Below, one piece after another: positions 1 through 5,563 of a DNA stretch of 5,563 nucleotides (positions are counted from its first letter, which is position 1; every line of letters starts with the position of its first letter). Origin of the DNA: Lysobacterales bacterium (GTDB lineage: Bacteria > Pseudomonadota > Gammaproteobacteria > Xanthomonadales > Rhodanobacteraceae); NCBI GenBank assembly GCA_013298265.1, contig JAAFHE010000293.1, positions 1 to 5,563 of the forward strand, written 5' to 3'. Below the pieces are notes generated by a model, which was not told the origin of the DNA, did not search any database, and saw only the letters and a program-made list of their open reading frames with translations. A program made the translations under genes and the position numbers.

Positions 1-114
1 TGCGACGTCTGGGAGCACGCCTACTACATCGACTACCGCAACGCGCGCGCGAAGTACGTCGAGGGATTCTGGAACCTGGTCAACTGGGATTTCGTTACCG
101 AACAGATGGCCTGA
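1..114 (+). CDS. sodB: Superoxide dismutase (Fe type), C-terminal fragment
   Basis: This is the 3' end of a gene that begins before the window; 37 codons and a TGA stop are present. The fragment begins [16 protein letters not shown] and ends [14 protein letters not shown]. The DVWEHAYY signature is the hallmark of the Fe/Mn superoxide dismutase family: the Asp (fragment residue 2) and His (residue 6) are two of the four metal ligands. The following IDYRNAR and [10 protein letters not shown] stretches match the C-terminus of E. coli SodB closely. The family converts superoxide to hydrogen peroxide and oxygen in the cytoplasm. The iron form is favoured over manganese because the tail is SodB-like, but the residues that discriminate the metals lie upstream and are not visible. 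The gene converges on purK and ends 15 bases before a shared terminator hairpin. Confidence 0.93.
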   Translation, partial: CDVWEHAYYIDYRNARAKYVEGFWNLVNWDFVTEQMA

Positions 115-129
115 CACTGCTGCAAGCCG

Positions 130-163
130 AACAAAAAAGCCGCCTTCCGGCGGCTTTTTTGTT
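130..163. terminator. Bidirectional Rho-independent terminator between sodB and purK
   Basis: A perfect 15-base inverted repeat (arms 130-144 and 149-163) encloses a TTCC loop at 145-148. The GC core is GCCGCC (139-144) pairing with GGCGGC (149-154). It is flanked by six A (133-138) on the left and six T (155-160) on the right. Read rightward it gives a strong hairpin followed by a U tract for sodB; read leftward it gives the same structure for purK. It starts 15 bases after the sodB stop and ends 3 bases from the purK stop codon at 167-169, so one element plausibly serves both convergent transcripts. Confidence 0.93.
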
Positions 164-166
164 TCC

Positions 167-1297
167 TCAGCCGGCCAGCGCTCTCAGCACCGGTTCGGCC
201 TGTAGTTCCCGTCCCAGCGCCCACGCTACGCGGGCGAGCCGATCGCGCATTTCCTCGGCGGTGAATGCGCATAACGTCGCATGACCTACTTTGCGGCCGG
301 AGCGCGGCTCCTTGCCGTAGTCGTGCCAGTGCGCGCGTGGTTCGGCCAGCACCGGCGCGGATTCGGGCAGTTCGCCGATCCAGTTGAACATGACATTGAC
401 GCCGAGCGAACTGGTATCGCCCAGCGGCAGGCCGAGCACCGCGCGGACGTGGTTCTCGAACTGGCTGCAGGGGGCGCCCTCTATCGTCCAATGACCGGAG
501 TTGTGCACGCGCGGCGCCATTTCATTGCCGAGCAGGCGCCCCTCGTGCACGAACAGCTCCAGCGCGAAAGTACCGACATAGTCGAGCGTTTCGGCGACGC
601 GCCGTGCCAGTGCCGTGGCCTGTTCGGCGAGCGCAGCCGAATCCGGGGCTGGTGCCAGGCTCATCGACAGGATTCCGTCCCCATGCCAGTTCTGCGTCAG
701 CGGATAGCTGCGAAACTCGCCTTCGCGCGAACGCACGGCGACAACCGACAATTCGCGCTCGAATGGCACGAAGGCTTCGAGGATCAGCGGTGCCGGACCC
801 AGCGCAGCCCACGCGGCTTCGACATCGGCAGGGCTTTTGAGGCGGAACTGACCCTTGCCGTCATAGCCGAGGCGACGTGTCTTGAGCACGGCCGGACAGC
901 CGATGTCGGCGAGCGCGAGTTCGAGATCGGCCCTGCTGTCGACGGCCGCGAACGCGGGAGTCGCCAGGCCTATCTCGCGGAATAGGTTCTTCTCCGCCAG
1001 GCGGTCTTGCGCCAGTGCCAGCGCGCGCGGATTCGGATAGACCGCCGTATGCTCGGTCAGCCATTGTGCGGTTTCGGCTGGCACGTTCTCGAAGTCGAAG
1101 GTCGCGACGTCGATGCGCGCGGCGAATTTTTCCAGCGCGGCGAAATCGCGCCAGTCGGCCTGTAGCAGTGGCGCGACCTGGCTGGCACAGGCGTCGGCGA
1201 GCGTGTCGACGACAAGGAAGCGAACACCGAGCGGAGCGCCGGCGAGCGCAAGCATGCGGGCGAGCTGACCGCCGCCGAGAACACCGACGGTCGTCAT
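167..1297 (-). CDS. purK: N5-carboxyaminoimidazole ribonucleotide synthase (PurK)
   Basis: The 376-residue protein catalyses ATP- and bicarbonate-dependent carboxylation of AIR to N5-CAIR, the step before PurE in de novo purine synthesis, in the cytoplasm. It has the ATP-grasp architecture. A glycine-rich N-terminal motif [12 protein letters not shown] lies at residues 5-16. The nucleotide-binding [12 protein letters not shown] is at 139-150 and the acidic [13 protein letters not shown] at 174-186. [13 protein letters not shown] is at 198-210. The metal and ligand site ELF...[15 protein letters not shown] spans about 247-271, with [15 protein letters not shown] following at 278-292. All of these are recognisable in E. 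coli PurK (355 residues), and the length is typical. The ATG at 1297-1295 overlaps the purE stop as ATGA. No strong Shine-Dalgarno sequence precedes it, so translational coupling to purE is likely. Transcription ends at the shared hairpin just downstream. Confidence 0.96.
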   Translation of the reverse strand: MTTVGVLGGGQLARMLALAGAPLGVRFLVVDTLADACASQVAPLLQADWRDFAALEKFAARIDVATFDFENVPAETAQWLTEHTAVYPNPRALALAQDRLAEKNLFREIGLATPAFAAVDSRADLELALADIGCPAVLKTRRLGYDGKGQFRLKSPADVEAAWAALGPAPLILEAFVPFERELSVVAVRSREGEFRSYPLTQNWHGDGILSMSLAPAPDSAALAEQATALARRVAETLDYVGTFALELFVHEGRLLGNEMAPRVHNSGHWTIEGAPCSQFENHVRAVLGLPLGDTSSLGVNVMFNWIGELPESAPVLAEPRAHWHDYGKEPRSGRKVGHATLCAFTAEEMRDRLARVAWALGRELQAEPVLRALAG

Positions 1298-1803
1298 GGC
1301 AGCCGCGGATCCGCGTTGGCGAGGACAGTCTGCGTCTGGTTGGCGCGGTACTCGGCCAGCGCCCGGCCTATCGCTGGATGTGTAACCTGCAATAGCGCAG
1401 CGGCGAACAGTGCGGTGTTGGTGGCGCCGGCCTTGCCGATCGCGAACGTGGCCACGGGAATGCCGGCCGGCATCTGCACTATAGACAGCAGCGAGTCCAT
1501 GCCATTGAGCGCCTGCGACTGTACCGGGACGCCGAGCACGGGAACGCTGGTCTTCGCCGCCAGCATGCCAGGCAGATGCGCAGCTCCGCCGGCACCGGCG
1601 ATGATCGCGCGCAAGCCACGGGCAGCCGCTTGTTCGGCGTACTGGAACAACAGATCAGGCGTACGGTGCGCTGAAACGACGCGCACCTCATGCGGCACAC
1701 CCAGGCGGGCCAAGGTTTCGGCGGCGTGCTGCATCGTCTCCCAATCCGAACGCGACCCCATCACCACGCCTATCAGAGGCTCGCTGCCGCTCGCCATGCT
1801 CAT
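1294..1803 (-). CDS. purE: N5-CAIR mutase (PurE, class I)
   Basis: The 169-residue protein rearranges N5-CAIR (the PurK product) to CAIR in de novo purine synthesis; the family forms cytoplasmic octamers. Diagnostic motifs, numbered from the chosen start, are [12 protein letters not shown] (13-24), SAHRTPD (44-50; His46 corresponds to the catalytic His45 of E. coli PurE) and [12 protein letters not shown] (69-80). PVLGVPVQS (88-96) and [20 protein letters not shown] (110-129) follow. The length equals E. coli PurE, and pairing with a separate PurK marks it as the bacterial class I mutase. The open frame runs on to 2046, but that extension is antisense to the next gene and unlike the family. 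The ATG at 1803-1801 is preceded by AGGGCGGACC, a usable ribosome binding site. A second in-frame ATG at 1797 would give a protein two residues shorter. The stop overlaps the purK start by four bases. Confidence 0.96.
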   Translation of the reverse strand: MSMASGSEPLIGVVMGSRSDWETMQHAAETLARLGVPHEVRVVSAHRTPDLLFQYAEQAAARGLRAIIAGAGGAAHLPGMLAAKTSVPVLGVPVQSQALNGMDSLLSIVQMPAGIPVATFAIGKAGATNTALFAAALLQVTHPAIGRALAEYRANQTQTVLANADPRLP

Positions 1804-1861
1804 TGGTCCGCCCTGGGCAAAAACGGTATTGTAGGGGTAAATCCTCACAGGGACTCGCGCC
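1804..1861. promoter_or_regulatory. Divergent control region for purE and the Trm112-like gene
   Basis: These 58 bases separate two divergent start codons, so they should carry promoters or leaders for both. On the minus strand, TACAAT (1833-1828) is a five-of-six match to a sigma70 -10 box for purE, but no good -35 box sits 16-18 bases upstream. On the plus strand, TATTGT (1827-1832) is a four-of-six -10 candidate with a poor TTGGTC at 1803-1808, 18 bases away. The two -10 candidates overlap, so polymerase could not use both at once. I see no PurR-like operator (ACGCAAACGTTTGCGT type) and no riboswitch-sized leader. Location is well supported; the exact promoter boxes are tentative. Confidence 0.4.
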
Positions 1862-2128
1862 ATGGACAAGCGCCTGCTCGACATTCTTTGCTGCCCGGTC
1901 AGCAAATCCCCGGTACGCCTGCTCAGCCGTGCGCAACTCGACGCGATCAACGCGGCGATTCGCGGCGGCTCGGTCGAGACGGTCGCTGGCGCTGCCGTAG
2001 GCACGGCTCTTGCTGCCGGTTTGGTGACGGAGGATGGTAAGGTCATCTACCGGATCGAGGACGACATTCCGGTAATGCTCGCCGATGAAGCAATAGGCAC
2101 GACGCAACTGACCGAGTTTCCCGACTGA
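1862..2128 (+). CDS. Trm112/YcaR-like small protein (UPF0434-related), no zinc cysteines
   Basis: The 88-residue protein starts [21 protein letters not shown], matching the N-terminus of the Trm112p-like/UPF0434 family (E. coli YcaR begins MDHRLLEIIACPVC). Near the C-terminus, [18 protein letters not shown] (61-78) matches the family's closing motif, in which a hydrophobic strand is followed by D-x-I-P-V-L/M-L. It differs from YcaR (about 60 residues) in two ways. The central segment, residues about 22-57, is enlarged and Ala/Gly-rich. The cysteine pattern is reduced to Cys10-Cys11, with Ser14 where CPxC would place a second cysteine, and no downstream CxxC. Eukaryotic and archaeal Trm112 proteins activate methyltransferases; the role of bacterial homologues is much less clear, so no function is assigned. 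The ATG is preceded by AGGGA eight bases upstream. The gene is divergent from purE and 78 bases upstream of the DUF1631 gene on the same strand. Confidence 0.85.
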   Translation: MDKRLLDILCCPVSKSPVRLLSRAQLDAINAAIRGGSVETVAGAAVGTALAAGLVTEDGKVIYRIEDDIPVMLADEAIGTTQLTEFPD

Positions 2129-2206
2129 TCGTAAAACCGCGACGTTGTTCGCAGTTGTCTTGTGATGCATTCCTGATCTTCGCCGAATCGCCGAGCCTGT
2201 ATTTCC

Positions 2207-4564
2207 ATGCGGCCTATGAGCGCTAACGACAACAACCCGAAAATAGTCGATCTCAACCAGCGCAGCGCTGCGGCGACCTTAGGTGACAAGCCTGCCGAAG
2301 CGTTGTCGCAGATGCGCGCGCATGCGCTCAAGCGGCTGACGGCGCTTGCCACGACGTTGTTCGAGAATGCCGACGACGCCTTGTTCGATCTGGCGAGCAA
2401 GGCAGACAACAACGCGGTGCAGGCGCAGTATTTCGATGGCATGCGAGAAGTTCGCAAGAAGCGCCAACAGATCGAGGCGCGTTTTCAGGAACAGCTCGCA
2501 CGCCAGTTCGTAGACTTCCTCGCCGGGCGCGGCATTGCCGCCAAGCCAGAAAGCAGCAACGGCGAAATGTCGTTGTCCCTGGTCGAAAACACGGAGCTCG
2601 AAGAGTCGCTGGCTGTCGCCAGCATGGTTGCCAAGACCGAGAACCGGCTGCAGCGCGTGCTGTTCGCGATCAACCAGCGTGTGTCGCACATCAGTAATCA
2701 GCGCGTTGAGGACACCAACAGTCCGGTCGGTCCCGCCGCGGTCGGCCAGGCTTTCCGCCTCGCCAGTAGTGAACTCGAAGTCGAGCTTCCAGTGCGGCTC
2801 ATCGTCTATAAACTGTTCGACCGCTACGTGATGGGCGGGCTCGACCAGTTCTACGACGAGCTGAATAGTTTGCTCGTACATGCGGGCGTGCTGCCGCAGA
2901 TGCGCGCCACCGTCGCGCGCCGTCCCGGCAGCCCGATGCCCTCTGCGCCACTGCGTCCGGGCGAGGCGGCAACCGCAAACCTGACTGGGCTGGAGCAGGT
3001 CGAGACCGCGGCCGGCTATCTGCCCGTGGATGCGGCAGCGGCCGAGCTTCAGGCAAACCTTTACAGCTCGCTGCGCGGGTTGCTGTCGACGCGACGCGGT
3101 GATGGCAGCGACGGCGGTGGCGCCGGCAACTACGCACCAGCCACCTACAACCCGAACGTGGTGCCGCTCAATGCCGGCGAGCTCCTGTCGGCACTGTCGA
3201 TCCTGCAGAACCAGTCGCTGAGCGTGCAGAGCGCGGCGGAGTCAGCCCAGGTAGCGCTGCGGATCAAAGAAGAACTGCTCGGACAGGCCGGCAAGCTGCG
3301 CGGCGAAAACGGCGCCAACGTGTCCGGCGCCGACGAAGACACCATCGATCTCGTCGGCATGCTGTTCGAATACATCCTGCAGGATCGCAACCTGCCGGCG
3401 CAGATGCAGGCCATGCTGGGCCGATTGCAGATTCCTTTCCTTAAGGTTGCCCTGCTCGACAAGCATCTGTTCGCGCGCCGCACTCACCCGGCACGCGTTC
3501 TGCTCGACAGTCTCGCCCAGGCCTGCGTGGGCTGGTCCGAGGAATCCGACCGCGACCAACGCCTCTACGGCAAGGTCAAGGAAATCGTCGAGTCCCTGCT
3601 CAAGGACTTCGAGGATGACCTGGGCATTTTTGATCGCCTGAGAGTGGATTTCGAAGCATTCGCCGACACCAACAAACGCCGTGCCGATCTTGCCGAGCAG
3701 CGCGCGGGCGAAGCGACACGCGGGCGCGAAAAGCTGCTTGATGCGCGTCGCACGGCGGCGCGCGAAATCATGCTGCGGATCGAAAGCCGGGCAATGCCGG
3801 AGATGATCCGCAACCTGCTGTCGCGTCCCTGGGCCAACTACCTCGTACTGGTGCTACTGCGTCAGGGCGACGAGTCCGACGAATGGCGCCATGCGCTGCG
3901 CTTCGCCGACGAACTGGTCTGGAGCGTGCAGCCCAAACAGAACGGCGCCGAGCGGGAACGCCTGACCGCGGTGTTGCCGCAGCTCGAGAAAACGCTGCGC
4001 CACGGCCTCGCCACGGTCGCCTTCGACGAGACCGACGTTCGCCGGCTTATGCAGCAGCTCAACGTGCTGTACCAGTCGCTGCTGCAGCCCGCTGCACCGA
4101 CAGCAGTGACCGAAGCGCCCGAGCTGGAACTCACCGATCCACTGCCGGCTGCCAGCCAGGAAGCCGGCGATTCGGTCATGAGCGTGATCGCCGAGGAAGA
4201 GCCGGTAGCTGCGCCGCTGGATTCGGTCGAGGAGCGCTGGATTGCCGCGGTACGTGAGCTCAAGGTTGGCACATGGATCGAGTTCCTGGATGAGCAGGGA
4301 GCGAAAGAGCGCGCCAAGCTTTCGTGGATCAGCCCGATCAGCTCCAAATACCTGTTCGTTAACCGCAAAGGGCTCAAGGTTGCTGACCGCACGTTAGTGC
4401 AGCTCGCCAGCGATCTCGCCGAAGGACGCGTCACGGTGCTCGAAGAAGTTCCGCTGTTCGACCGTGCGCTCGACGCGATCGTCGAGCGGCTCAAGAGCAC
4501 GCACGCCGCGAAGATGGCGCCCGCCGCCGCTCCGGCGAACGCCGTCGTCGCGACACCTCATTGA
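2207..4564 (+). CDS. DUF1631 family protein with PilZ-like C-terminal segment
   Basis: A 785-residue protein that I recognise as DUF1631, a family sometimes mislabelled thymidine phosphorylase; its function is not established. I see no signal peptide or membrane segment, so it is probably cytoplasmic. Residues about 30-230 look helical and charged, including the basic/acidic stretch MREVRKKRQQIEARFQEQLA near 79-98. Residues about 234-260 and 296-318 are Pro/Gly/Ala-rich linkers. A second helical block covers about 320-625, with possible coiled coil at 485-525 (Arg/Glu/Ala-rich). A Pro/Glu/Ala linker at about 628-670 leads to a compact C-terminal unit at 673-762. There WIEFLDEQG (690-698), AKLSWISPISSKYLFVNRKG (703-722) and the final helix ALDAIVERL (754-762) resemble a divergent PilZ barrel. 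I see no obvious RxxxR or D/NxSxxG c-di-GMP motif. Neither ATG 2207 nor ATG 2216 has a clear Shine-Dalgarno sequence, so the start is uncertain. nadC follows after 25 bases. Confidence 0.88.
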   Translation: MRPMSANDNNPKIVDLNQRSAAATLGDKPAEALSQMRAHALKRLTALATTLFENADDALFDLASKADNNAVQAQYFDGMREVRKKRQQIEARFQEQLARQFVDFLAGRGIAAKPESSNGEMSLSLVENTELEESLAVASMVAKTENRLQRVLFAINQRVSHISNQRVEDTNSPVGPAAVGQAFRLASSELEVELPVRLIVYKLFDRYVMGGLDQFYDELNSLLVHAGVLPQMRATVARRPGSPMPSAPLRPGEAATANLTGLEQVETAAGYLPVDAAAAELQANLYSSLRGLLSTRRGDGSDGGGAGNYAPATYNPNVVPLNAGELLSALSILQNQSLSVQSAAESAQVALRIKEELLGQAGKLRGENGANVSGADEDTIDLVGMLFEYILQDRNLPAQMQAMLGRLQIPFLKVALLDKHLFARRTHPARVLLDSLAQACVGWSEESDRDQRLYGKVKEIVESLLKDFEDDLGIFDRLRVDFEAFADTNKRRADLAEQRAGEATRGREKLLDARRTAAREIMLRIESRAMPEMIRNLLSRPWANYLVLVLLRQGDESDEWRHALRFADELVWSVQPKQNGAERERLTAVLPQLEKTLRHGLATVAFDETDVRRLMQQLNVLYQSLLQPAAPTAVTEAPELELTDPLPAASQEAGDSVMSVIAEEEPVAAPLDSVEERWIAAVRELKVGTWIEFLDEQGAKERAKLSWISPISSKYLFVNRKGLKVADRTLVQLASDLAEGRVTVLEEVPLFDRALDAIVERLKSTHAAKMAPAAAPANAVVATPH

Positions 4565-4578
4565 CCGCAGAACACCGC

Positions 4579-4582
4579 AGGA
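4579..4582 (+). promoter_or_regulatory. Ribosome binding site of nadC
   Basis: AGGA seven bases before ATG 4590 is a good Shine-Dalgarno match and decides the nadC start against the longer open frame that overlaps the DUF1631 gene. Confidence 0.7.
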
Positions 4583-4589
4583 CGCGCTT

Positions 4590-5441
4590 ATGCGATTCGA
4601 TCCGCCGGAAGCGTCGCTGATTCTGGCGGACGTGCGTCGTGCCCTGGCCGAAGACCTGGGGCCTGGCGATGCCACTGCCGATCTGCTGCCAGCCGAAGCG
4701 ATGGCGCAGGCCTACGTGATTACACGCGAAGCCGCAGTACTCTGCGGCCAGGACTGGTTCGAGGCCTGCTTTCGCGAACTCGATGCCGACATGGCTATCA
4801 CCTGGCACGCGACCGATGGCGACCGTCTCGACGCCGGGCAGACTTTCGTGGAAATGTGTGGCAGCGCGCGTGCGCTGGTTTCCGCCGAACGCTGCGCGCT
4901 GAATTTCGTACAGACGCTGTCGGCCACGGCGACGGTCACCGCAGCACATGCCGCCGCCGTCGCGGGCACGCGGACGCGCATCCTCGATACGCGCAAGACG
5001 CTGCCAGGCTTGCGTATCGCGCAGAAGTACGCGGTACGCTGCGGTGGCGGCAGCAATCACCGCATCGGTCTGTTCGACGCGATGCTGATCAAGGAAAACC
5101 ATATCGCCGCCGCCGGCTCGCTGACCGCGGCCGTGCGCGCGGCACGTGCCTACCACCCGCAACTGCTGCTCGAAGTGGAAGTCGAGAACTTTGCCGAGCT
5201 GGACGAGGCGCTGGCAGCCGGCGTCGACCGCGTCATGCTCGACGAATTCTCTGACGCCGACCTCGGCCGCGCAGTGGCGCAAGTGGCTGGGCGTGCGGAA
5301 ATCGAAGTGTCCGGCGGTGTGGACTTTTCGCGCCTCAAGAACATTGCCGCCAGCGGTGTCGATTTCATCTCGGTCGGCGCACTCACCAAGCATGTTCGCG
5401 CGATCGATCTGTCTATGCGAGTAAAGCTAAATCCGAAGTAA
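4590..5441 (+). CDS. nadC: Nicotinate-nucleotide pyrophosphorylase (quinolinate phosphoribosyltransferase)
   Basis: The 283-residue protein transfers phosphoribosyl from PRPP to quinolinate with decarboxylation, giving nicotinate mononucleotide, CO2 and pyrophosphate in de novo NAD synthesis. Family motifs are LVSAERCALNFVQTLSATAT (96-115), DTRKTLPGLR (133-142), KYAVRCGGGSNHRIGLFDAM (146-165), IKENHI (167-172), EVEVEN (195-200), MLDEF (216-220), EVSGGV (239-244) and SVGALTKHV (261-269). Expected active-site residues are all present: Arg101, Arg135, Lys136, His157, Arg158, Lys168, Glu197 and Asp218. They line up at a constant offset of four with those known for the Mycobacterium tuberculosis enzyme. 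The frame is open back to 4464 inside the preceding gene, but ATG 4590 is preferred. AGGA lies seven bases upstream (4579-4582), and MRFDPPEASLIL begins where the family does. The 25-base gap from DUF1631 implies co-transcription. Confidence 0.96.
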   Translation: MRFDPPEASLILADVRRALAEDLGPGDATADLLPAEAMAQAYVITREAAVLCGQDWFEACFRELDADMAITWHATDGDRLDAGQTFVEMCGSARALVSAERCALNFVQTLSATATVTAAHAAAVAGTRTRILDTRKTLPGLRIAQKYAVRCGGGSNHRIGLFDAMLIKENHIAAAGSLTAAVRAARAYHPQLLLEVEVENFAELDEALAAGVDRVMLDEFSDADLGRAVAQVAGRAEIEVSGGVDFSRLKNIAASGVDFISVGALTKHVRAIDLSMRVKLNPK

Positions 5442-5563
5442 CGCTTCGCTGCAGTCGCTGCCAGAAGACGACAGGCCGAGAAGAAGACTGTCCGCCGCCA
5501 GCGCCACGATTCACACAACCGTCTTTACGGGACAGCCAGCGGCGACAGCGACGCCTGGGCCAT
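5442..5563. other. Region downstream of nadC with no supported gene
   Basis: After the nadC TAA there are 122 bases to the window edge. I see no strong terminator. A small GCAG-TCG-CTGC hairpin (5451-5461) sits inside CTTC/GAAG (5444-5447 and 5464-5467), and GACAG/CTGTC arms lie near 5470-5491, but neither is followed by a T run. The plus-strand nadC frame stays open to the edge but contains no start codon. On the minus strand, one frame entering from the right edge ends at a TGA at 5513-5511 after 16 codons, and another at a TAA at 5527-5525. Either could be the tail of a convergent gene, but this is too short to judge. Confidence 0.4.

Noticed and set aside
281..985. A 234-codon plus-strand open frame opposite purK
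   Set aside because: It is antisense to a certain purK with all family motifs, gives a His/Arg-rich peptide of no recognisable family, and is expected from the codon bias of GC-rich DNA.
1804..2046. An 81-codon N-terminal extension of PurE
   Set aside because: The extension lies antisense to the Trm112-like gene and is unlike any PurE N-terminus; starting at 1803 gives exactly the usual 169 residues.
2175..2203. A possible promoter with TGTATT as -10 box before the DUF1631 gene
   Set aside because: No -35 match lies at proper spacing, and the -10 would almost touch the ATG, leaving no leader.
2279..2881. A 200-codon minus-strand open frame within the DUF1631 gene
   Set aside because: It is a shadow of the plus-strand gene, has no ribosome binding site or recognisable domain, and several other such shadows occur along the same gene.
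4464..4589. A 42-residue N-terminal extension of NadC overlapping the DUF1631 gene
   Set aside because: The extra sequence is Arg/Pro/Ser-rich and unlike the family; the ATG at 4590 has a good ribosome binding site and gives the expected length.
4491..5393. A 300-codon minus-strand open frame opposite nadC
   Set aside because: It is antisense to nadC, whose active-site residues are all present; the peptide has no known motifs.
1..5563. Mobile elements, CRISPR arrays, tRNA/rRNA genes, attachment sites or a defence system
   Set aside because: No regularly spaced repeats, terminal inverted repeats, transposase or integrase motifs or cloverleaf sequences were seen; coding density and gene types are those of core chromosome.

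Overview
The window is a compact, GC-rich stretch of bacterial chromosome with ordinary housekeeping gene content. The best guess is a gammaproteobacterium of the Xanthomonadales (Lysobacterales) type. This rests on an Fe-superoxide dismutase tail and on PurE/PurK proteins close to those of E. coli. It also rests on a long, cysteine-poor Trm112-like protein of the kind I recall from xanthomonads, and on a DUF1631 gene directly upstream of nadC, an arrangement also known from Pseudomonas. The taxonomic call is inference from gene content, not from a marker-gene comparison.

Layout, left to right. (1) 1-114, plus strand: the last 37 codons of an iron/manganese superoxide dismutase (sodB-like), cut by the window edge. 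(2) 130-163: a near-perfect symmetric hairpin with A and T tracts on either side, which can terminate both sodB (plus) and purK (minus). (3) 167-1803, minus strand: a two-gene purine operon, purE then purK, joined by a 4-base ATGA overlap. Together they convert AIR to CAIR via N5-CAIR. (4) 1804-1861: a 58-base divergent intergenic region that must hold the control signals for purE leftward and the Trm112-like gene rightward. (5) 1862-2128, plus strand: a Trm112/YcaR-like small protein that lacks the usual zinc cysteines. (6) 2207-4564, plus strand: a 785-residue DUF1631 protein, largely helical by appearance, with a C-terminal segment that looks like a divergent PilZ-type beta barrel. (7) 4590-5441, plus strand: nadC, quinolinate phosphoribosyltransferase of NAD biosynthesis, 25 bases after the DUF1631 gene and with a good ribosome binding site, probably co-transcribed. 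(8) 5442-5563: a tail with no gene I can support.

Functionally the window holds superoxide defence, de novo purine synthesis, de novo NAD synthesis and two poorly characterised proteins. purE/purK and nadC both feed nucleotide pools (nadC consumes PRPP, the precursor of the purine pathway), but nothing in the sequence shows they are co-regulated. I found no mobile element, CRISPR array, RNA gene or clear new system. The most interesting items are the DUF1631-nadC pairing with the PilZ-like C-terminus, and the zinc-ligand-free Trm112-like protein.
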